Part shown: positions 1 through 5,075 of the stretch, in pieces
Position numbering within the stretch: the stretch's first letter is position 1
How the letters are laid out: each line of letters starts with the position of its first letter
Notes under the pieces: generated by a model
What the model was told of the DNA's origin: nothing
The model's input: the letters and a program-made list of their open reading frames with translations, nothing else
The model's database searches: none
Source of the DNA: CAYRYU01 sp964428355
GTDB taxonomy: Bacteria > Muiribacteriota > Ozemobacteria > Ozemobacterales > Ozemobacteraceae
Length of the DNA stretch: 5,075 nucleotides
NCBI GenBank assembly: GCA_964428355.1
Contig: CAYRYU010000199.1
Location: 1 to 5,075, forward strand
Reading direction: 5' to 3'
Translations under genes and position numbers: made by a program

Positions 1-31
1 CCCGGATGGCGCTTCGCAAACGACCCTTCAT
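1..31 (-). CDS. Possible start of a downstream leftward gene (10 codons visible)
   Basis: An ATG at 31-29 overlaps the TGA stop of the HEAT-repeat gene in the classic ATGA arrangement. The ten visible codons read MKGRLRSAIR with no stop before the window edge. Four of the ten residues are basic (K2, R4, R6, R10), which would suit a cytoplasmic N-terminus or the n-region of a signal peptide or membrane anchor, but too little is seen to say. No convincing Shine-Dalgarno lies just upstream (the sequence there is ATCCCCGAACG), so initiation would have to rely on translational coupling with the HEAT gene. No terminator is seen after the HEAT stop, which fits a continuing operon. The product is unknown, and an overlap this short can arise by chance. 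Confidence 0.42.
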   Translation of the reverse strand, partial: MKGRLRSAIR

Positions 32-3000
32 CGTTCGGGGATGGAAATGAGTTCCGCGATGATGGTTTTCCGCTCACGTCTGAGGGGCTTGATCTGGCCC
101 TGGAATGAGCTGCCGCGGTCAAACTTCTTGTTCGTCCGGTTTTTCAGGTTGATATAGTAGCGGGTTGGAGGGGTGCCCTGGTCCTGGACCGAGATTCCCT
201 GGCCACCGGGGTCGACAAACATTACCGTACCACGGATTTCCTTGACCTCCCCGAACTCGGGATTCCCTCCCGGGGTGGTAGCGGGGGGCGTCGTTCCCGA
301 ACCATGGGTGGCAGGGGTGGGGTGGGGTGGGGGCGTTGGGGGCCCGGGACGAAGGAAGACGAACCAGATCATGATCGTTGCCAGCAGTCCGACTCCTGCC
401 GCCTGAAGAGAGAATTTCAGGAACGCGGGATCAGCATCGAAGTTGAGGGAAATGTCTGGAACCTTTCCCTGGGGCTTTTTCCCCTTTTCCTTCTCTTTGT
501 CTTTTTGATCGGCAGGTTTCTCCAGGGCGGACATGAGGTCCGACTGGGCTTTCGCTTTTTCCTGGGAAGCTTTTTCGGTTTCCTGCGCGATTCCCCTGGA
601 AATGAAAGCCCGGCATTTCTTCTCCAGTTCCGATTGTTCTCCAAATAGGGGGGCTGCGGAGTCCGATGTCGATTTCCAGAGTTCAGCAAGATCGGGAGTC
701 AGGTCTCCGTCCTCATTGTGGGTTATCTTGTAAACCAGGGCCAACCCTTCCTCTGTCGGATTGGCCGCGATTAGGGAACCCGCCTTGATCTTCAGGTCGC
801 GAACCGATTCGTGCTCGAGCATTTCGCAGACAATGGGGTGGGCCGCCTGATACTCGATTTCGGGAAGAAGGCCCAGGACGTTCCCCCGCATGTCGGGCTT
901 GGCGGATTTGGCCATCGAGTGCAGGTTCCTGACCGCGCTTTCCCTGTCGAACTGGAGAAAAACCTTCAGTGCCGCAACCTTGACCTTCGATTCGGTATTC
1001 TGGAGCAATTTCCCCAAAATCGGCATCAGGGAATCCAGATCGATGCCTCCCACTGCCCGGATGGCAGCGGCCGCGATCGAGGGATCCTGGTGGTTGATGA
1101 GAGGCATCAGGAACTCACCGTCGCTTTTGTTTCCCAGCGCCCCGAAGCGGTTTACCAGCTCCAGCAGGGTTCCGCGATGGAGTGTCTCGAGCTTGAGGCT
1201 CTTGAGCAGGTTGCGGTGCTCCTTGAATGCGGTTTTGTCCTGGAGGGTAAGGAGGAGTTCCTTCTGGCGGGTCAGTGGAAGAGCCTGGAAACGGTTCGAT
1301 TCCAGTTCCGCTTTGAGGTTCCCTGAGTCTTTGACCGGGGCGGGTTGTGTTTCCCCCCCATGGGACGGGAGGCGCAAAGATGGTGTAGGAGAAGTTGGCC
1401 CCGGAGTTGGCGCATGGGGGGAAGGAACCCGGAGCGGGGCGACCGGGGGTGTTGGAGATGGCGGTGGAACGGGCGCGGCTCTGGGCGGGGGCGGTGCGGC
1501 TCCCGCGGGTTCATCCAGATCGGGCATGGGGGGTGGCGCCTGGCCCGTGATTGGAGGTGGAGCGCGGTTGGGGGCCGGAGGAGTGGGTTGACTGGCCTCG
1601 GGCATGGGGGAAGGCGCCTGGTTGGGTGCGGGGGAAGCCGCCCGCGGAACGGGGGATCCGCTTGCAGGGGTTTGGGCCTCTTTGAGGGCCTTCTTCATCC
1701 GGATGACTTTTCCCCCGGGGAGCGGTGCGGTTTCCTGCCTGGGCGGGAACGCCTTCCGTCCCCCCTCCAGGAGGAGCTTGTCTACCATTTCCCCTTTCGT
1801 CGGATCCAGGGATTGGCGAAGCTGAAGAACCTGCTGGAAAAGGTCCTCGTTCAGGTTGGCGTTGAGGATGGCGCAGATCTGCTGGAAGTTGTCGGGGTTA
1901 CCCTCCATTTGGAGGGCGCGAAGCAGGAGATCTCGGCTCGAAGGGAAGTCGAGGCGTCCGGCGTTGAATATTCCGAGTTCGCGCTGGGTGGGGTCGTTTG
2001 AAAAGACGAGCTTCTCGATCAGGGAAAGGGCTTTCTTCTTGTCGACCAGGGCGATTGCCTGGATCGAAGCCGCCCTGACGTCCGCAGAGGGATGCTGTAT
2101 GAGTTTTGGAAGCGAGGTAATCAGCGTCTGGGGGTTCAGCCGGTTGAGCGCTTCGATCGCCGCGGTCAGGATCTGGGGATCAGGGTCCTGGAGTGTGGGG
2201 AAAACCAACGAGGCATCGTTGGGCTCGCCGACGCTTCCAAGTGCTTGCAGGAGCTTGATCTTGTCCTCCCGGGGGCAAGCCTTCAGGATTTCGGGAAGTT
2301 TGGGCCGGATCTTTTTCAGACCCTCGGTGTCGAGGGCGCTCAAGGCATGGAAATCGATCTCCTCGGGGGGCTTTTCCGCCTCCACGACGGTGATTCCCCC
2401 CTGTTTTTCATACGCACTGACGTTTTCCAGGAACTCCTGGATCATCTTCTTCACCATCGGATCGGCTTCCCGGCCGAGCTGGCGGCTCAGAATCTCGTTG
2501 GCATCGTTGAAAAACTCCATTCGTGCATACGAACAGAGGCGCATGGTAGCGGTCCGGCGGGTGATCGGGTCGGAAGAGTTGAGCGCGAGCTGGCACCGCT
2601 CGATGATCTGGGAGGCCTTTCTCTTCTGGAAGATTTCCTCCAGCTCGATTGTCAGTTCCTCGGGAGTATTCTGGATGAGTCCTGCCTGGAAGAGGGACTG
2701 GATGACCCCGGAAAGGATCTCGTTGATCATCCGGCGTTTTTCGCCCCTCGAGGCATCCTTAACCTCGAGCAGACGAAGCGGTTCCTCGGGCATCGGATTG
2801 GCCCTGAACAGGATTCCAGCTTTTTCAATCAGGGAGGGGGTATCCTCGATGCTCAGAAATTTCAGGAGGAAAGGCTCGATCTCCTGGAATGGAAAGAAAA
2901 TCGCGTTGAAAAGGGCAGCGTTCCGGTCGTCGGGATCATCGGAAGAAAGCATGTCATGAAACTGTTTGAGGGCTTCTTGGGGATCCCATTGGTAGAGAAG

Positions 3001-3579
3001 CCGGACCGCCCTGGACCTGATTCCATGAACCGGGTTGTCAAGAAGTGGGAGAACCAGGTCTTTCAAACTGTCGGGGCTGATCGTCTCGAGTGTCTCGATC
3101 GCGGCCGAGATTACCCATGGATCGGGGTGCCGGCAAAGGGATTCGATCACCCTGGAATCTTCGAAAGATCCGAACCGGCCGAAGAATTTCAAAATCGTGG
3201 GCAGAATCAGGGCTGGGAAATCCTGCCACTCGCTTTCCCTCAGGGAAAGGATCACCAGGGGAGCCTCGCTCTGGGAGACAGATTCCAGCAGCAGGGCAAG
3301 GGCAAGATAGTCGCGGTCAGGCCTTTTCAGAAGCTCCTCGAGGATCGCCATCTTCTGGGGACCCTCTGCCTCTTCCCGGGGTGCACCTTTCGTGATCCGG
3401 GACAGGATCTTCTGCATGTAGAACCGGGCGGAGAGATCCTCTTCCCCCTCGAATGCCTGGCGGAACCCCGCGATCCGGTCTTCCGTCCAGTCGATTCCAT
3501 CGATTCGTTCCAAAACGGAAAACCGGATCGACGGATCCGGGGAGTGGAGATCCTCGAACAGAGACTTTATCAAATCCAT
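28..3579 (-). CDS. Large HEAT-repeat protein with Pro-rich linker, one membrane helix and C-terminal beta-rich domain
   Basis: This complete 1183-residue protein has no recognised named family. Residues 1-65 are HEAT-like helices. Three related all-helical HEAT blocks follow at about 125-290, 439-604 and 804-969, with DPD/DP-type turns such as HPDPW (151-155) and DPDPQ (465-469). More HEAT-like helices lie at 300-395. A Pro/Ala/Ser-rich linker spans about 636-747, and a Lys/Glu-rich, coiled-coil-like stretch about 985-1040. A single membrane helix lies at 1056-1076, then a Pro/Gly/Thr linker (1078-1105) and a beta-rich domain (1108-1183) with OB-fold-like alternation. The positive-rich flank before the helix suggests HEAT blocks in the cytoplasm and the last domain in the periplasm. 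HEAT arrays normally serve as protein-binding scaffolds, so a membrane-tethered scaffold is the inferred role. No catalytic motif is visible. The ATG has a weak GGGAAG Shine-Dalgarno four bases upstream. The reading frame is intact throughout. Confidence 0.93.
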   Translation of the reverse strand: MDLIKSLFEDLHSPDPSIRFSVLERIDGIDWTEDRIAGFRQAFEGEEDLSARFYMQKILSRITKGAPREEAEGPQKMAILEELLKRPDRDYLALALLLESVSQSEAPLVILSLRESEWQDFPALILPTILKFFGRFGSFEDSRVIESLCRHPDPWVISAAIETLETISPDSLKDLVLPLLDNPVHGIRSRAVRLLYQWDPQEALKQFHDMLSSDDPDDRNAALFNAIFFPFQEIEPFLLKFLSIEDTPSLIEKAGILFRANPMPEEPLRLLEVKDASRGEKRRMINEILSGVIQSLFQAGLIQNTPEELTIELEEIFQKRKASQIIERCQLALNSSDPITRRTATMRLCSYARMEFFNDANEILSRQLGREADPMVKKMIQEFLENVSAYEKQGGITVVEAEKPPEEIDFHALSALDTEGLKKIRPKLPEILKACPREDKIKLLQALGSVGEPNDASLVFPTLQDPDPQILTAAIEALNRLNPQTLITSLPKLIQHPSADVRAASIQAIALVDKKKALSLIEKLVFSNDPTQRELGIFNAGRLDFPSSRDLLLRALQMEGNPDNFQQICAILNANLNEDLFQQVLQLRQSLDPTKGEMVDKLLLEGGRKAFPPRQETAPLPGGKVIRMKKALKEAQTPASGSPVPRAASPAPNQAPSPMPEASQPTPPAPNRAPPPITGQAPPPMPDLDEPAGAAPPPPRAAPVPPPSPTPPVAPLRVPSPHAPTPGPTSPTPSLRLPSHGGETQPAPVKDSGNLKAELESNRFQALPLTRQKELLLTLQDKTAFKEHRNLLKSLKLETLHRGTLLELVNRFGALGNKSDGEFLMPLINHQDPSIAAAAIRAVGGIDLDSLMPILGKLLQNTESKVKVAALKVFLQFDRESAVRNLHSMAKSAKPDMRGNVLGLLPEIEYQAAHPIVCEMLEHESVRDLKIKAGSLIAANPTEEGLALVYKITHNEDGDLTPDLAELWKSTSDSAAPLFGEQSELEKKCRAFISRGIAQETEKASQEKAKAQSDLMSALEKPADQKDKEKEKGKKPQGKVPDISLNFDADPAFLKFSLQAAGVGLLATIMIWFVFLRPGPPTPPPHPTPATHGSGTTPPATTPGGNPEFGEVKEIRGTVMFVDPGGQGISVQDQGTPPTRYYINLKNRTNKKFDRGSSFQGQIKPLRRERKTIIAELISIPER
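314..342 (+). other. G-quadruplex-prone tract in the template strand of the HEAT gene
   Basis: The plus strand reads GGGG-T-GGGG-T-GGGG-T-GGGGG (314-333), with a further G5 at 338-342. Four G-runs with single-base loops match the pattern of very stable parallel quadruplexes. The tract lies in the codons for the Pro/Thr linker after the membrane helix, where proline is written mostly as CCC or CCA. The G-rich strand is the transcription template, so the mRNA itself is C-rich. It may simply be a by-product of proline codons. Any effect on polymerase passage is inference. Confidence 0.6.
1339..1674 (-). repeat. Low-complexity proline-rich linker coding region with imperfect direct repeats
   Basis: This segment encodes about residues 636-747 of the HEAT protein, a chain of Pro, Ala, Ser and Thr with very few hydrophobic residues. 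It contains repeated peptide units: PAPNQAPSPMP, PAPNRAPPPI and QAPPPMP. At the DNA level a 23-base unit at 1521-1543 recurs at 1599-1621 with 21 of 23 bases identical and a start-to-start distance of 78 bases (26 codons, in frame). This suggests growth of the linker by in-frame slippage or duplication. The likely role is an extended flexible spacer between HEAT blocks two and three. Confidence 0.75.
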
Positions 3580-3661
3580 GGTTCTTCCCGACTATATCAC
3601 AATTCTCAGGAACCCGGCAACCGAAGGAAATTCCGAAGATTCGCGTCCGAAAGCCGATTTG
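3580..3661. other. Short unassigned stretch between the gap and the HEAT gene start
   Basis: Read leftward, two of the three frames stop just before the HEAT start. One gives ...FLRIVI followed by TAG at 3594-3592, 12 bases upstream of the ATG. The other gives ...NFLRLPGS followed by TGA at 3608-3606. Either could be the C-terminal end of the gene that enters the gap from the right, but the unknown gap length removes frame information. A weak GGGAAG ribosome site for the HEAT gene lies at 3589-3584. No hairpin terminator is seen. Confidence 0.5.
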
Positions 3662-3761
3662 NNNNNNNNNNNNNNNNNNNNNNNNNNNNNNNNNNNNNNN
3701 NNNNNNNNNNNNNNNNNNNNNNNNNNNNNNNNNNNNNNNNNNNNNNNNNNNNNNNNNNNNN
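3662..3761. other. Assembly gap, exactly 100 N
   Basis: Exactly 100 consecutive N bases are present, the conventional placeholder for a scaffold join of unknown size. The right flank begins with GGGGGG (3762-3767), which reads as a C-run in the gene that enters from that side and encodes PVPLP just before the break. Reading frames translated across these N positions are meaningless. Confidence 0.98.
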
Positions 3762-4465
3762 GGGGGGAGCGGAACCGGAATCCGGGGATGGAGCATGGCG
3801 AGGTTGCCTCCCAGTGCGATTGCGCAATGTTTTTCCAGGTTCATCCGGAAACCGGGAGGAAGGCCGTCATACTCGACCCGGGAAACCCCTTTTGAGAGCC
3901 GCGCCATCAGACCGTCCAGTTCGGGAGAGGAAAGCCTGGAACCATTTTCCAGGCGGAGCCGGAACTGGGAAAACGGGATTGCCACCTGGGTCGGTCCAAG
4001 GCAAAGCCAGAGACCGGGTTGGTCGCCGAAATCCCAGAACTTGAAGACGGGGTGGCGCGGAAAGAAAAGCCTGCATCCGTAGAGCAGGGTCCGCTTTCGA
4101 TCCCTGATTTCCCGGAAAAGGTCTTCGGCCGCATTCGCTGTATCCGTCAGGATCCGGTTTACCAGTTTTTCCCTGGATTCACGATCGAGGGTTTCCCGAA
4201 TCTCCTCGTAAACCGCGAGGAGGGAGTGGGCGAGAAGAGGTATGGGCTCATCGGCGAGACGGGTCAGCAACCTGAGTAGACCCAACACATGCGGCGTTCG
4301 GCCCAGCTTGGAGCACCCGTTCTGAAAGCTCTTGATCGAGTTTGCCTGGGCGGGGTGGCGGTGCTCCGCCCAGAGGTGTTCGTATGCCCCTCGGTGAAAG
4401 GGTTTGACCAGGTCGAGGGGATGGGGTTCCTTGTTTTCGAGAACCAACCAGCTGGACCTCCGCAT
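3762..4465 (-). CDS. Hypothetical protein, 3' part lost in the assembly gap
   Basis: The 5' part of a leftward gene is visible, 234 codons from the ATG at 4465, running into the gap without a stop. I do not recognise the family. Residues 55-128 are predicted helical (GLLRLLTRLADEPIPLLAH, then AVYEEIRETLDRESREKLV). Residues 129-225 are richer in aromatic and beta-prone sequence (FFPRHPVFKFWDFGDQPGL, then LGPTQVAIPFSQFRLRLE). The visible end (HPRIPVPLP) turns proline-rich. No signal peptide or membrane helix is seen, so a cytoplasmic location is likely for this part. The start is uncertain: the ATG at 4465 has no Shine-Dalgarno, whereas a TTG at 4447-4445 has GGAGG at 4461-4457 with nine bases between, and would give a product six residues shorter. 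The gene lies on the same strand as the HEAT gene and may be co-transcribed with it, but the gap hides the junction. Confidence 0.8.
4457..4461 (-). promoter_or_regulatory. Shine-Dalgarno GGAGG that may decide a TTG start at 4447
   Basis: On the minus strand GGAGG lies nine bases before a TTG (4447-4445) in the frame of the hypothetical gene, and inside codons two and three if the ATG at 4465 is used. The ATG itself is preceded by CGAAAAACTC with no purine-rich ribosome site. This favours, but does not prove, the TTG start. Confidence 0.45.
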
Positions 4466-4482
4466 GAGTTTTTCGGAGTTCG

Positions 4483-4511
4483 AATGTATCACGGCAGGGG
4501 GTGGTTGGGAA
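4483..4511 (-). promoter_or_regulatory. Weak sigma-70-like promoter candidate for the leftward hypothetical gene
   Basis: Reading left there is an extended -10 of the form TG-A-TACATT (4491-4483; the hexamer matches 4 of 6). A TTCCCA -35 (4511-4506, 4 of 6) sits 17 bases upstream. Transcription would start near 4476, leaving about 29 bases before the TTG at 4447 but only about 11 before the ATG at 4465. The -35 overlaps the 4507-4525 inverted repeat. Each hexamer is a weak match, so this could be chance. Confidence 0.28.
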
Positions 4512-4525
4512 AGGCAACCTTTCCC
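4507..4525. promoter_or_regulatory. Perfect 8-bp inverted repeat, candidate regulator binding site
   Basis: GGGAAAGG at 4507-4514 and CCTTTCCC at 4518-4525 are perfect inverted copies with CAA between. The centre lies about 79 bases upstream of the start point predicted from the sigma-54 promoter, within the range used by enhancer-type activators. No T-run follows on either strand, so it is not an intrinsic terminator. Function as an activator site is inferred. Confidence 0.5.
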
Positions 4526-4538
4526 CAGCGGGATTTGG

Positions 4539-4562
4539 TTTCCGGCAAAAACATCTCGGAAA
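4539..4562. promoter_or_regulatory. Second inverted repeat TTTCCG-N12-CGGAAA, candidate operator
   Basis: TTTCCG (4539-4544) and CGGAAA (4557-4562) are perfect inverted 6-mers with 12 bases between. They share the GGAAA/TTTCC core with the inverted repeat at 4507-4525 and end seven bases before the -24 element of the sigma-54 promoter. This could be a second site for the same regulator, but 6-bp arms can occur by chance. Confidence 0.4.
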
Positions 4563-4568
4563 GGGGAA

Positions 4569-4584
4569 TGGCACGAATATTGCT
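4569..4584 (+). promoter_or_regulatory. Sigma-54 (RpoN) -24/-12 promoter of the exported small protein gene
   Basis: The plus strand reads TGGCACG-AATA-TTGCT. This matches the sigma-54 consensus TGGCACG-N4-TTGCW at every conserved position, with the obligatory GG and GC separated by exactly ten bases (GG 4570-4571, GC 4582-4583). The predicted start is near G4595, giving a leader of about 28 bases that contains the AAGGAG ribosome site before the ATG at 4623. Known sigma-54 promoters need an ATP-dependent enhancer-binding activator bound upstream, so this gene is probably switched on by a specific signal. Confidence 0.85.
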
Positions 4585-4609
4585 CTTCCTGGTCGCGAAG
4601 AAACAAACG

Positions 4610-4615
4610 AAGGAG
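4610..4615 (+). promoter_or_regulatory. Strong Shine-Dalgarno AAGGAG fixing the start at 4623
   Basis: AAGGAG lies seven bases before the ATG at 4623. This near-ideal site selects that ATG over in-frame upstream ATG codons from 4404 onward, which would place the coding region across the sigma-54 promoter and overlap the divergent gene. Confidence 0.85.
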
Positions 4616-4622
4616 AAAAATC

Positions 4623-5021
4623 ATGAAGAACCTGGCCAAACTGATCGCGGTCCTCTGCATCGTGGCGTTCCCCATGGCGGCTTTTGCGGTTTTCAACCCC
4701 AATTACGAAAAGATTTCGAAGGGTTTCGCGGCCACCCAGAAGCTGTTGGAGGACTCCCGCAATCTTTGCAGTCTCGCCCTTGCCCCGGACGGCTATTCCC
4801 TGCTCGCCAAAAACCTTCAGGGAGCGGAGAAAACCCTCCTGGAAGTCAGGGAAGTGGCTCTTGGATACCAATACGACCGGATCGATCAGGTCCTCAAGGC
4901 CATCAAATCCGCCCGGTTTGCAGCCCTCAGCGACAGGGACACCGAGACCGCGGCCGTCCTTCTCGACGGAGCGATCAAGACCCTGGAAGGTCTCTCTTAC
5001 GACAACCTCACCCTCGAATGA
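4623..5021 (+). CDS. Small exported helical protein with Sec signal peptide, sigma-54 controlled
   Basis: This complete protein of 132 residues belongs to no family I recognise. Residues 1-22 form a typical signal peptide: K2 and K6, a hydrophobic core LIAVLCIVAF, and a likely cleavage after AFA (20-22). The mature protein of about 110 residues is predicted almost entirely helical, with amphipathic segments near 29-48, 55-80, 85-102 and 105-124, suggesting a compact helical bundle in the periplasm or outside the cell. It has one cysteine (C49), no histidine, and no lipobox, because C12 is preceded by L rather than G, A or S. The ATG follows AAGGAG by seven bases. A consensus sigma-54 promoter lies upstream and a strong terminator downstream, so it is a single-gene transcript, divergent from the leftward genes. 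Its role is unknown. Activator-dependent control suggests a conditional function such as a stress, surface or developmental response (inference). Confidence 0.93.
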   Translation: MKNLAKLIAVLCIVAFPMAAFAVFNPNYEKISKGFAATQKLLEDSRNLCSLALAPDGYSLLAKNLQGAEKTLLEVREVALGYQYDRIDQVLKAIKSARFAALSDRDTETAAVLLDGAIKTLEGLSYDNLTLE

Positions 5022-5032
5022 GATTCTTCCCG

Positions 5033-5064
5033 AAAAAACCGGCCAGATGGCCGGTTTTTTTTTT
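5033..5064 (+). terminator. Strong intrinsic terminator
   Basis: CCGGCC (5039-5044) pairs with GGCCGG (5049-5054) across an AGAT loop, and the stem extends by six A:T pairs to twelve perfect base pairs. Ten T bases follow at 5055-5064. It starts 11 bases after the TGA at 5019-5021. The six A bases at 5033-5038 give a shorter U-run on the other strand, so it could also stop leftward transcription arriving from beyond the window. Confidence 0.95.
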
Positions 5065-5075
5065 GCTCTTTTTGG

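Noticed and set aside
890..1591. Plus-strand open frame with a Gly/Arg-rich tail
   Set aside because: The Gly-rich tail is the complement of the Pro-rich linker codons of the HEAT gene. No ribosome site or independent support is seen.
3591..3620. Sigma-70-like promoter TTGCCG-N18-TATAGT reading into the HEAT gene
   Set aside because: The start point would fall about four bases before the ATG, inside the weak Shine-Dalgarno, giving an almost leaderless message. The region is too short and gap-adjacent to support it.
2092..4044. Long plus-strand open frame antisense to the HEAT gene (650 codons including the N run)
   Set aside because: It is a shadow of the leftward coding sequence in G+C-rich DNA. 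It crosses the unknown gap, has no domain-like composition, and lies opposite a clearly patterned HEAT protein.
4472..4484. Small dyad TTCG-N5-CGAA near the leftward gene start
   Set aside because: Four-base arms are too short to distinguish from chance.
4513..4527. Sigma-54-like element on the minus strand (TGGGGAAAGGTTGCC)
   Set aside because: The GG to GC distance is nine rather than ten bases and the -24 element is poor. The match comes from the inverted repeat.
4404..4622. Upstream extension of the exported protein gene to an ATG at 4404
   Set aside because: It would put the signal peptide in mid-protein, ignore the ideal AAGGAG at 4610, cover the sigma-54 promoter and overlap the divergent gene.
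4638..4658. Possible lipoprotein signal around C12 of the exported protein
   Set aside because: The residue before the cysteine is leucine, not G, A or S, and the cysteine is in the middle of the hydrophobic core. AFA at 20-22 is a better signal peptidase I site.
3317..4702. One continuous leftward frame from 4702 through the gap into the HEAT gene
   Set aside because: The frame across 100 placeholder N bases is arbitrary. The part past the gap is a shadow frame of the HEAT gene, and the part upstream of 4465 crosses the rightward gene's start and promoter.

Overview
The window looks like G+C-rich chromosomal DNA from a Gram-negative-type bacterium. The support is a Sec-type signal peptide, Shine-Dalgarno sites, a near-ideal sigma-54 (-24/-12) promoter and a large membrane-anchored HEAT-repeat protein. 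I cannot assign a phylum. A delta-proteobacterial-type lineage or a candidate phylum would fit, but that is a guess. An exact 100-N run at 3662-3761 marks a scaffold join in a draft or metagenome assembly, and its true length is unknown.

Layout: positions 1-3579 hold a leftward unit. It is dominated by a 1183-residue HEAT-repeat protein with three related helical blocks, a long proline-rich linker, one membrane helix and a small beta-rich C-terminal domain predicted outside the membrane. Its stop codon overlaps a possible next start codon (ATGA), so another leftward gene may begin at the window edge. Upstream of it, 3580-3661 is a short unassigned stretch, followed by the gap. Beyond the gap lies the 5' part of a second leftward gene (3762-4465, unrecognised family) that runs into the gap.

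A divergent intergenic region of about 157 bases (4466-4622) separates that gene from a rightward gene. It carries a textbook sigma-54 promoter reading right and two inverted repeats built from GGAAA/TTTCC half-sites. There is also a weak sigma-70-like candidate reading left that overlaps the first inverted repeat. The rightward gene (4623-5021) encodes a small exported helical protein and ends in a strong intrinsic terminator.

The leftward genes look like one transcription unit (same strand, possible ATGA coupling), although the gap prevents proof. The rightward gene is a monocistronic, probably activator-dependent unit. No enzyme, RNA gene, mobile element or CRISPR array is visible. No gene-free stretch exceeds 300 bases.
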